From Halorientalis persicus (GTDB taxonomy: Archaea > Halobacteriota > Halobacteria > Halobacteriales > Haloarculaceae), in the NCBI RefSeq assembly GCF_900110215.1, contig NZ_FOCX01000001.1, positions 268,892-332,891 of the forward strand: a stretch of 64,000 bases of DNA, read 5' to 3'. Each line of letters opens with the position of its first letter. Positions within the stretch are counted from its first letter, which is position 1. The notes under the pieces are model-generated. The model was not told the origin of the DNA and searched no databases. It worked only from the letters and a program-made list of their open reading frames with translations. Positions 42,609-49,527 of this stretch are shown here, piece by piece. Position numbers and translations under genes: made by a program.

Positions 42609-43868
42609 ATGGCCCGCTATCACATCGAGACGTACGGGTGTACCTCCAACAGAGGTGAGACCCAGCAGATCGAGCAGGCGCTCCGGGAGGGGGGCCACCA
42701 CCCCGTCGACGGCCCGGAAGCCGCCGACGTGGCGATCCTCAACACCTGCACCGTGTTAGAGAAGACGGAGCAGAATATGCTCCGGCGGGCCAAAGAACTG
42801 GACGCCGAGACGCCCGGCGATCTCGTCGTCACGGGCTGTATGGCCCTGGCACAGGGCGACATGTTCCGTGAGGAGGACGTCGACGCCGAAATCCTCCACT
42901 GGGACGAGGTGCCCGACCACGTCCTGAACGGCGAGTGTCCGACCGTCACCGACGGGACCGAACCCGTCCTGAACGGCGTCGTCGGCATCCTCCCCATCGC
43001 ACGGGGTTGTATGAGCGATTGCTCGTACTGCATCACCAAGCAGGCGACCGGCCGGATCGACTCGCCGAGCGTCGAGGAGAACGTCGAGAAGGCCCGCGCA
43101 CTCGTCCACGCGGGCGCGAAAGAGATCCGGATCACCGGCCAGGATACCGGCGTCTACGGCTGGGACCGCAATCAAGGCGAGAGCCTGCTCCCCGAACTGC
43201 TCGACCGGATCTGTGACATCGACGGCCAGTTCCGGGTGCGCGTGGGGATGGCCAACCCGAAGGGCGTTCACGGCGTCCGCGAGGAGCTGGCCCGGGTGTT
43301 CGCCGAGAACGACGAACTCTACAACTTCCTGCACGCGCCGGTCCAGTCGGGTAGCGACGACGTACTCACAGATATGCGCCGCCAGCACGCGGTAGGGGAG
43401 TACGTGGAAGTGGTCGAGACCTTCGACGAGCATCTCGACTATTGGACGCTCTCGACGGACTTCATCGCGGGCTTCCCGACCGAGGAACCCGACGATCACG
43501 AACAGAGCCTCACGCTGATGCGCGAGACCCGGCCAGAGAAAATCAACGTCACGCGGTTCTCGAAGCGACCGGGGACCGACGCCGCCGACATGAAGGGGCT
43601 GGGCGGCCAGACCAAGAAGGACCGCTCGAAGGAACTGACCGACCTGAAGATGGACCTCGTAGGCCAGGCTCACGAGGAGATGGTCGGCACCGAGCAGTCG
43701 GTGTTGCTGACCGAGGACGGTACGGACGAGTCGCTGGTGGGCTACGACGAGGCCTACCGGCAGGTCGTGATCGCCGACGCCGAGGACCGAGGCCTGGCGG
43801 TCGGCGATACCGTCGACGTGGAAATCACGAGCCACAACACCGTCTACGCGTTCGGCGACCCAGTCTGA
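42609..43868 (+). CDS. tRNA t6A37 methylthiotransferase (MtaB/CDKAL1 type)
   Basis: 419 residues. Radical-SAM methylthiotransferase that converts t6A37 to ms2t6A37 in tRNAs reading ANN codons. The N-terminal UPF0004 domain has Cys in YGCTSNRGE, NTCTVLE and TGCMALA (first Fe-S cluster). The radical SAM core has GCMSDCSYCITKQATG (CxxxCxxC). A C-terminal TRAM domain occupies about 355-419 (EQSVLLTEDG ... VDVEITSHNTVYAFG). Complete archaeal/eukaryotic e-MtaB length. Confidence 0.95.
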   Translation: MARYHIETYGCTSNRGETQQIEQALREGGHHPVDGPEAADVAILNTCTVLEKTEQNMLRRAKELDAETPGDLVVTGCMALAQGDMFREEDVDAEILHWDEVPDHVLNGECPTVTDGTEPVLNGVVGILPIARGCMSDCSYCITKQATGRIDSPSVEENVEKARALVHAGAKEIRITGQDTGVYGWDRNQGESLLPELLDRICDIDGQFRVRVGMANPKGVHGVREELARVFAENDELYNFLHAPVQSGSDDVLTDMRRQHAVGEYVEVVETFDEHLDYWTLSTDFIAGFPTEEPDDHEQSLTLMRETRPEKINVTRFSKRPGTDAADMKGLGGQTKKDRSKELTDLKMDLVGQAHEEMVGTEQSVLLTEDGTDESLVGYDEAYRQVVIADAEDRGLAVGDTVDVEITSHNTVYAFGDPV

Positions 43869-43871
43869 TCC

Positions 43872-44804
43872 TCACTCGCGGTCGGCGCGGCCGGGGTCGC
43901 CGACCAGCCGGTCGACTTCCTCGTCGGGTTTCCACTCGCCGGCCTCTTTGGGATCGACGTGGACGAACACGTCGTCGACCTCCGAGAGGTTCTGGATCGA
44001 TTCGATCACGGCCGTCTCGATGTCGTGGGCCTCCAGCAGGGTCCGGTCGCCCTCGACCTCGATGTGGAGGCTCACGTCGATCTCTGGGCCGACGTAGTGG
44101 GCGATCACGTCGTGAGCCCCCTCGACCTCGGGGTGGGAGAGCGCCCGCCTGACGATCTCGGCGCGCAGATCTTCGGGCGGGGCCGCCCCGACGAGGTAGT
44201 CGAGGTTGTCACGGACGACCTCGACGCCGGTGTAGAGGATGCCGACCCCGACCAGCGCGGCGGCGATGGGGTCGAGCAGTGGGAATCCCAGCCCCGCGCC
44301 GACGACACCGCCAAGCGCTGCCACGGCGGTGAAGATGTCGTTGCGGTTGTCCAGCGCGGTCGCGACGAGGGCGGGCGAGCGGTGATCCTCGCCGACGGCC
44401 AGACAGTACCGATAGAGGAGGTACTTCGCGACGGCGGCGACCGCGAGGATGCCCATCGCGGCCGGGTTCGCGCCGCCGGGGTCCGGACCCGCGAGGACGG
44501 CGGTCAGGGCCTGCCAGATGACGGCCCCGCCGGCCGCGAAGATCCCCAGTGCGACGAACAGCCCCACGAACGGCTCGATGCGCTCGTGGCCGTGGGGATG
44601 CTCGAAGTCGGGCGGCTGAGTAGTGAGGTAGAGACCGGCGACGATCACGACGCTGTAGGCGGTGTCGGCGAGACTGTTGACCGCCTCGGACCCGACGGCG
44701 AGGCTCCCGGTGAGATACCAGACCCCGCCCTTGGCCAGCGCGAGCAGGAGATTGACCCCGAGCACCACGAGGCCGACCCGCCGGAGCGCCGTCGAGCGTG
44801 CCAT
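43872..44804 (-). CDS. Cation diffusion facilitator family transporter
   Basis: 310 residues. Six transmembrane helices in the first 210 residues, with metal-site motifs in helix 2 (VNSLADTAYSVVI, Asn/Asp) and helix 5 (VATALDNRNDIFTAVAAL). The cytoplasmic C-terminal domain (about 215-290, LSHPEVEGAHDVIAHYVGPE) has the His-rich ferredoxin-like fold of CDF dimers. Exports a divalent cation such as Zn, Mn or Fe in exchange for protons; the substrate is unknown. Convergent with the MtaB gene, 3 bp apart. Confidence 0.92.
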   Translation of the reverse strand: MARSTALRRVGLVVLGVNLLLALAKGGVWYLTGSLAVGSEAVNSLADTAYSVVIVAGLYLTTQPPDFEHPHGHERIEPFVGLFVALGIFAAGGAVIWQALTAVLAGPDPGGANPAAMGILAVAAVAKYLLYRYCLAVGEDHRSPALVATALDNRNDIFTAVAALGGVVGAGLGFPLLDPIAAALVGVGILYTGVEVVRDNLDYLVGAAPPEDLRAEIVRRALSHPEVEGAHDVIAHYVGPEIDVSLHIEVEGDRTLLEAHDIETAVIESIQNLSEVDDVFVHVDPKEAGEWKPDEEVDRLVGDPGRADRE

Positions 44805-44843
44805 CGTCCGGCTTTGGACACCCGGGTAGAAAAGTCGTCCGTG

Positions 44844-45386
44844 CTACGTGAACTCGACCGCGCTATCGTCGTCCGGGACCGTCGCGCCGTCCTGCTCGGC
44901 GAAGCCAGCGTGGAGTCGATCGTAGGTGTCCTCGACGGCTTCGACGATGACCTGAGTCTCCGAGATGACCGGCATGAAGTTGGTGTCGCCCTCCCAGCGG
45001 GGAACGACGTGGGTGTGCAGGTGGTCGTCGATGGAGCCCCCGGCCGCGCCGCCGCCGAGGTTGAGCCCGGCGTTGTACCCCTCCGGGTGGAGTGCGGTCG
45101 CCATGGCCTCGATGGTCCGCTGTTTGAGACGCGCGTGGTCCGTGAGAACCGGCTCGTCCAGATCGCGGTAGTCGCCGGTGTGAGTGTGGGGGATCACCAT
45201 CGCGTGCCCCGGGTTGTACGGGTAGTTGTTCAGGAGGACGAAGGCGTGGTCGCTCCGGGCGACGACGTTGTTCGTCCGGTCGTCGTCGCCCTCCGCGAAC
45301 GCACAGAACACACACCCGTCGATATCTTCGTTCTTGTCGGGGCGCTCGATCCAGTCGATCCGCCAGGGCGCGAACACCTGCTCCAT
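44844..45386 (-). CDS. HIT-domain nucleotide-binding protein
   Basis: 180 residues. The histidine triad is DHLHTHVVPRW near residue 125, with an Fhit/Hint-like N-terminal part (MEQVFAPWRIDWI, then CVFCAFAEGDDD whose CxxC may bind zinc with a later His) and the strand VARSDHAFVLLNNYPYNPGH. HIT proteins hydrolyse or transfer nucleotidyl groups (AMP-lysine, Ap3A/Ap4A, tRNA-synthetase adducts). The C-terminus is acidic. GGCTTAACC at 45408-45416 is a TATA-like element 26 nt upstream on the minus strand. Confidence 0.92.
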   Translation of the reverse strand: MEQVFAPWRIDWIERPDKNEDIDGCVFCAFAEGDDDRTNNVVARSDHAFVLLNNYPYNPGHAMVIPHTHTGDYRDLDEPVLTDHARLKQRTIEAMATALHPEGYNAGLNLGGGAAGGSIDDHLHTHVVPRWEGDTNFMPVISETQVIVEAVEDTYDRLHAGFAEQDGATVPDDDSAVEFT

Positions 45387-45648
45387 GCCAACCCTGTGGC
45401 CGCCCGTGGCTTAACCGCCACGGAGACCCCGGCCGAGTCGCCCACCCGAAGCCGAGTTCATGGTATATAAATAATGCGGCCGTTTTTCAGTTTAATACCA
45501 GGTCGAAGACGCGAGAAGCGCCGATAAACGATTTGCTCGCCTCTCGTGCCGTTTCGAAGATAATCGCAGGACTGCGGCCGAAAGTTCCGTGAACGAAGCC
45601 GAACGGATTGGGGTTTTTATGCGCATCTCGGCGGTAGGAAGTGATACG
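45387..45648. other. 262-bp divergent intergenic region with an orphan TATA box
   Basis: Holds the HIT promoter (45408-45416), a very strong TATATAAATAAT at 45464-45475 with no gene at the expected start point, another AT-rich block near 45487-45495 and TTTTTATG at 45613-45620 serving the zinc-ribbon gene. No tRNA or recognisable RNA family seen. Confidence 0.55.
45464..45475 (+). promoter_or_regulatory. Strong orphan TATA box
   Basis: TATATAAATAAT is the best TATA match in the window. Read on the plus strand it predicts a start near 45496, about 150 nt before the zinc-ribbon gene; on the minus strand near 45443, giving a 57-nt leader for the HIT gene. Orientation is unresolved. Confidence 0.45.
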
Positions 45649-45849
45649 ATGTCAGCGACAAACGACGGCGGCGACGGGATGACAGAAGAGTGCGAGGAGT
45701 GTCGTCGCGAGACACCCCACGAGGTGTCGGTACAGATCCTCACGGAGAGTGCCACCCCGGAGAACGCCGAGTACTCGCGTGAACCCTACCGGGTCAGCGA
45801 GTGTCGCGTCTGTGGCGCTCGGACCGTGCTGCGGATGAACAACGCCTGA
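45649..45849 (+). CDS. Small zinc-ribbon protein (DUF7835-like)
   Basis: 66 residues from the ATG at 45649, chosen because TTTTTATG lies about 30 nt upstream and the earlier ATG at 45619 is inside that element. Two CxxC pairs, CEEC and CRVC (near residues 15 and 55), form a zinc beta-ribbon; between them is TPHEVSVQILTESATPENAE. Such tiny zinc fingers are abundant and mostly uncharacterised in haloarchaea. Confidence 0.8.
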   Translation: MSATNDGGDGMTEECEECRRETPHEVSVQILTESATPENAEYSREPYRVSECRVCGARTVLRMNNA

Positions 45850-45893
45850 GGCTGACATCGACTGCTCCGAGACCCGAGTCCCGGGAGCGACCG

Positions 45894-46787
45894 CTACAGT
45901 CGCGTCGTGACCTCACAGCCGTCCTCGGTCACGATGACCGTGTGCTCTTTCTGGCTGACCAGCTGTCCCTCCTGTTCTTTGAGAACGGGGTAGCCATGGA
46001 GGATGTCCTGCTGTTTCAGCCGGCGCAGCGCCATCTCTGGGCGGCGAGCGTCGAGCCAGCGGGTGGCAAAGGGCAGCGTCTTGAACTCCTCGGTGATCTG
46101 GTTCAGCGCCTGGCGAGCCGCGCGATTCCGGACCGAACCCTCGGATTCGAGCGCGAAGATCTCTTCCTCGCTACCCTCTCGAACCTTGCCGCCGCCGTCG
46201 GTGGCGAACGGTTCGATGGCCACCACGTCGCCGGCTTCGAGTTCGATCCCCTGATCGACCGCGCGGTTCGGGATGTTCGGCGGCGTGTGCTGTTGCCAGT
46301 GGCCCAGGCCGTGTCCCGTGAGGTTCACGACGGGGTTGAACCCGTAGCCGTCGATGGTCTCCTCGATGACCGCGCCGATCTCGCCGGTTTCCACGCCGGC
46401 TTCGACGGTATCGAGGGCGGCCTCCAGGGCGGCCTCGGAGGCCTCGGCCAGTTGGTCGTTGCCGGAGAGGTCGACGGTGACGGCGGTGTCGGCCAGCCAG
46501 CCGTCGACGTGGACCCCGATGTCTAAGTTGACCATGTCCTCGCCGAAGGTCGTCGAATCGTCGACACCGGGCGTTGCGTGGGCGGCTTCCTCGTCGATGC
46601 TGATGTTCACCGGGAACGCGGGTTCGCCGCCGAGTTCGCGGATGCGCTTTTCGGCCCACTCGGCGACTTCCAGGTGGCTCGCACCGACCTCCACCCGGTC
46701 GGCGGCCTCGTTGCGGACTGTCGCGAGAATCTCGCCCGCCTCCCGGTTTTTCTCGTACTGCTCGGCGTCTAGATCCACGTCGGTCAT
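45894..46787 (-). CDS. map: Methionine aminopeptidase type II
   Basis: 297 residues from the ATG at 46787 (MTDVDLDAEQYEKNREAGEI). Pita-bread fold with five metal ligands in order: Asp in NLDIGVHVDGW, Asp in LADTAVTVDLSG, His in LTGHGLGHWQQH, Glu in VVAIEPFATDG and Glu in QLVSQKEHTVIV. The type II helical insert lies around residues 195-240. Removes initiator Met from nascent proteins. Complete. Confidence 0.97.
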   Translation of the reverse strand: MTDVDLDAEQYEKNREAGEILATVRNEAADRVEVGASHLEVAEWAEKRIRELGGEPAFPVNISIDEEAAHATPGVDDSTTFGEDMVNLDIGVHVDGWLADTAVTVDLSGNDQLAEASEAALEAALDTVEAGVETGEIGAVIEETIDGYGFNPVVNLTGHGLGHWQQHTPPNIPNRAVDQGIELEAGDVVAIEPFATDGGGKVREGSEEEIFALESEGSVRNRAARQALNQITEEFKTLPFATRWLDARRPEMALRRLKQQDILHGYPVLKEQEGQLVSQKEHTVIVTEDGCEVTTRL

Positions 46788-47072
46788 ACCCGCCCGTTCG
46801 GCGAAGGGCGGCAAAGGAGTTGCGCTCCAGCGGGTCCGTCGACACACCCCGTCCACTCGGCCGGTTCGGGCGCGACTCGTCCGGGGCAATTCGGTGCTTA
46901 CCCGCCCACGGGACAGTACTCAGTCGCGGGTACGCGGGGGAGACATCGGGTCCGATCCGTGACCACTCCGTAACCGGCCGGCAATCAGCGACCGCTTATC
47001 GGAGGCAGTCGGTCGCTACGGCCGGAAAACGGTCTGGACACCTTATCTCCGGCGTCGGGGAACGGCCGGTGG
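46788..47072. other. Divergent intergenic region, 285 bp
   Basis: GC-rich with no gene seen. CCTTATCTCC at 47041-47050 is the probable TATA element for the secreted protein starting at 47073 (26-nt spacing). Confidence 0.45.
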
Positions 47073-48644
47073 ATGAGAGACAAGTATCTCGCGGCAGTGA
47101 CAGCGACGCTCCTGCTCGTGGTCGCGGCGACGGTCGCCCTGACTGCGGGCGGGGAACGGGCGACCCAGCCGACCACGGACGAGGCGATGGCAACGACAGG
47201 CGTGGCGTTACACGGCGTCACGGTCGAGCGACTCCAGTTGCAGAACACGACCGTCGAGAACGTCACCGTCGGCCGATTGACCGTCGACGAGTTGGCGAGC
47301 GACGACCGGACGATATCGAACGGCACCTTCGTCGACGCCGAGATCTCGTCGCTGGCGTTGCCGGGCGTCACCGCCGCCGAGCTCACCGGCGGAGCACCGC
47401 CGGCCACGCCCGGCGAGGCCAACGAGACGACCCCGGGCGCGGCGACGCCGGGAGCGGCTGAGCCGGCGAACCAGACGACCGATCAGGTCGACAGCGTCCG
47501 GATCGCGACCCTCTCGGTCGAGCAGGTCGAGGTCGGCTCACTCACGTTCGAGGAGGCAAACGAGACCGCGGGTGCAGCGGACCCGGCTGGCACGCCGGCC
47601 GAGCCTGGCACTCCCGCTGACACGCCGGCCGAACCGGGGACGCCAGCCGAGACACCGACCGAACCCGCCACGCCGGGTGCGACGCCGGCCGAACCGGGAA
47701 CGCCGACCGCGACGCCGGGTGAGCCCGAAACGCCCGCTGGAACGCCCATCGGTCCCGGCACACCGGCTGGAACGCCGGTCTTCGACCTCCGGAACCAGGC
47801 TGACGGTCCCCAGGAGACGCCCGAGGACGACGAGGGGGCCGGCGAGGGACAGGCGGTCGCGGTCCAGCGAGTGAACGTGACCACCCTGACCGTCGATGAG
47901 ATGGTCGTCACGACCGCCGTCCCGAACGGCACGGCGGCGACCGGGGCCGACGCCACCGCGGGCGCGACGCCGGCCGGTGAACCGGACGCGACGCCGACAG
48001 AGGCCGACGACGGACCGGCGACCGACAGCCAGGTCGCGCGAGTCGAGGTCGAGTCCGCGAGCGCCAGCCGCGTCAGTGCCCAATTGACCGACGCCTACAG
48101 CCAGTTCCACGTCGCGAACGTGTCTGCACCCGCCGAGATCGCGGCCGGCGAGAACTACACGGTCTCGGTCACCGTGGTGAACGCCGACGACGAGCGAACC
48201 GTCGGGTACGTGGGCTACCGGCTGGAGACGACCGCCGCACAGCGTGAACTGGTCGTTCTCGAACCCGGTGAGCGCCGCGACGTGACGATCAACGTGTCGG
48301 CGGCCGACCTCGAACCCGGCACGTACGACCGGCTCGTCGAGACCAGAGACTCGGTCGTCACCAGCACGGTGACGATCACCAACGCCACCGAGGCAGCGAC
48401 GCCGGCGGCGACGCCAGCGGGCACCCCCGGCGAAGCGGGCACGCCGGTCGGCGAGCCGGAACCGACGACGCCGCTGGAACCCGAAACCGAGACGCCCACC
48501 GAGGAGGGGACCCCGACGGCTGACGAGACACCTACCGAGGGAGCGACGCCGACGGAAGATGGGACGCCGACCGAGGAGGAACCCCCGGTAGACGGTGAGA
48601 CACCCACCGAGACCGAGACGGCCACGCCGGGCGGCCCGCTCTGA
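47073..48644 (+). CDS. Secreted Thr/Pro/Glu-rich surface protein
   Basis: 523 residues. Signal or anchor helix at 5-25. Three related Val/Thr-rich modules follow, each with a pattern like VERLQLQNTTVENVTVGRLT (near residues 50, 145 and 270), separated by long TPAEPGTPA and TPTE low-complexity runs. A beta-sandwich domain at about 335-435 (YSQFHVANVSAPAEIAAGEN, then PGTYDRLVETRDSVVTSTVT) looks CARDB-like. The C-terminus is TPTEEGTPT-type repeats without a PGF anchor. Likely heavily O-glycosylated on Thr. No family recognised. Confidence 0.75.
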   Translation: MRDKYLAAVTATLLLVVAATVALTAGGERATQPTTDEAMATTGVALHGVTVERLQLQNTTVENVTVGRLTVDELASDDRTISNGTFVDAEISSLALPGVTAAELTGGAPPATPGEANETTPGAATPGAAEPANQTTDQVDSVRIATLSVEQVEVGSLTFEEANETAGAADPAGTPAEPGTPADTPAEPGTPAETPTEPATPGATPAEPGTPTATPGEPETPAGTPIGPGTPAGTPVFDLRNQADGPQETPEDDEGAGEGQAVAVQRVNVTTLTVDEMVVTTAVPNGTAATGADATAGATPAGEPDATPTEADDGPATDSQVARVEVESASASRVSAQLTDAYSQFHVANVSAPAEIAAGENYTVSVTVVNADDERTVGYVGYRLETTAAQRELVVLEPGERRDVTINVSAADLEPGTYDRLVETRDSVVTSTVTITNATEAATPAATPAGTPGEAGTPVGEPEPTTPLEPETETPTEEGTPTADETPTEGATPTEDGTPTEEEPPVDGETPTETETATPGGPL

Positions 48645-48689
48645 GGCGGACCGCCAGCGGGTGGGTTCTCCGGGTGCGAGTGAGTGCCG

Positions 48690-48740
48690 CTATATATCGG
48701 GATATAGACGGTGATATACCTATTAGTAATTTCCTTACTA
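48690..48740. promoter_or_regulatory. Palindromic regulatory region of the phosphatase-ppk1 operon
   Basis: Two inverted repeats in an AT-rich island: CTATAT / ATCGGG / ATATAG (48690-48707) and TAGTAA / TTTCC / TTACTA (48724-48740, perfect 17-bp palindrome). They lie just before the leader ORF at 48762, and the second overlaps the expected TATA position (about 48736). Probable operator(s) controlling polyphosphate genes; the regulator is unknown. Confidence 0.6.
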
Positions 48741-48761
48741 CTGGTAGAGCCTCTCGACGAT

Positions 48762-48830
48762 ATGGATAGAGTCGGAGCGACGGCGCGAGACCGCGACTGC
48801 AGCACTGAGTCGAGTGGGGCGGACCGATGA
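48762..48830 (+). CDS. 22-residue leader ORF, coupled to the phosphatase gene
   Basis: ATG at 48762 opens MDRVGATARDRDCSTESSGA plus two residues; its TGA overlaps the ATG of the next gene (ATGA, 48827-48830). A transcript starting at the AT-rich element about 26 nt upstream would begin here. It could be a translational-coupling leader or simply the transcript 5' end. Not conserved as far as I can judge. Confidence 0.35.
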   Translation: MDRVGATARDRDCSTESSGADR

Positions 48831-49525
48831 GCGAGGCGACCGGCGCCGTCGAGTTCGGTGCCGCAGTGTCGCCGCTCCACCGCCGGATCGATGCCGACCA
48901 GTACGACGAAATATACGTCGTCGGTGACGTACACGGCTGTCTCGACGAGTTACGGCGACTCTGGACGGAGATGGACCCCGGCGAGGGGGACTGCGTGATC
49001 TTCGTCGGCGATCTCGTGCGAAAGGGGCCAGCGAGCCGCGAGGTCGTCGAGTTCGTGCGCGACCGGGACAACGCCACGAGTGTCAGGGGGAACAACGAGG
49101 CCAAGGTTCTGAACGGCGAGGTGTCGCGTCCGGGACTCGATCCCGTCCGGGAGTACATCGAGAGTCTGCCGGTCGCGCTCTCCTGGGACGGTGGCCTCGT
49201 GGTCCACGGCGGCGTCGATCCCACGCGACCCCTGGCGAGTCACGGCGTCGAGGACCTGCTCGAAACCCGGTCGATCCCGGCCGGAAACGGCTACGACGGG
49301 CCCTTCTGGTTCGAGCAGTACGAGGGGCCGCCCAGGGTGTTTTTCGGCCACACGGTTCTGGACGACCCAGTCGACACGCAGTGGGCAGTCGGGCTCGATA
49401 CTGGCTGTGTGTACGGCGGTTCCCTGACCGCGCTCGCCACCCGTTCGGGTGAGTGGTTCAGCGTCGACGCCGCCCAGACCCATCAGCAACGCGCCGACCG
49501 GAAGATCGTCGATCCCACCGCGTGA
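48827..49525 (+). CDS. Calcineurin-like metallophosphatase (PP2A/Ap4A-hydrolase group)
   Basis: 232 residues. Metal-site motifs in order: VVGDVHGCLDEL (GDxHG), FVGDLVRKGP (GDxxDRG-like, with VRKG instead of DRG), VRGNNEAK (GNHE-like, Asn-Glu), VVHGGVDP and GHTVLDDP. This is the PrpE/ApaH-like serine/threonine phosphatase group, which splits phosphoproteins or diadenosine tetraphosphate. It is followed by ppk1 after 2 bp, which suggests a role in nucleotide or polyphosphate homeostasis. Confidence 0.9.
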   Translation: MSEATGAVEFGAAVSPLHRRIDADQYDEIYVVGDVHGCLDELRRLWTEMDPGEGDCVIFVGDLVRKGPASREVVEFVRDRDNATSVRGNNEAKVLNGEVSRPGLDPVREYIESLPVALSWDGGLVVHGGVDPTRPLASHGVEDLLETRSIPAGNGYDGPFWFEQYEGPPRVFFGHTVLDDPVDTQWAVGLDTGCVYGGSLTALATRSGEWFSVDAAQTHQQRADRKIVDPTA

Positions 49526-49527
49526 CG

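Noticed and set aside
45474-45527. 17-codon ORF starting inside the strong TATA box
   Set aside because: Its ATG overlaps the TATA box itself, so the expected transcript would start downstream of it.
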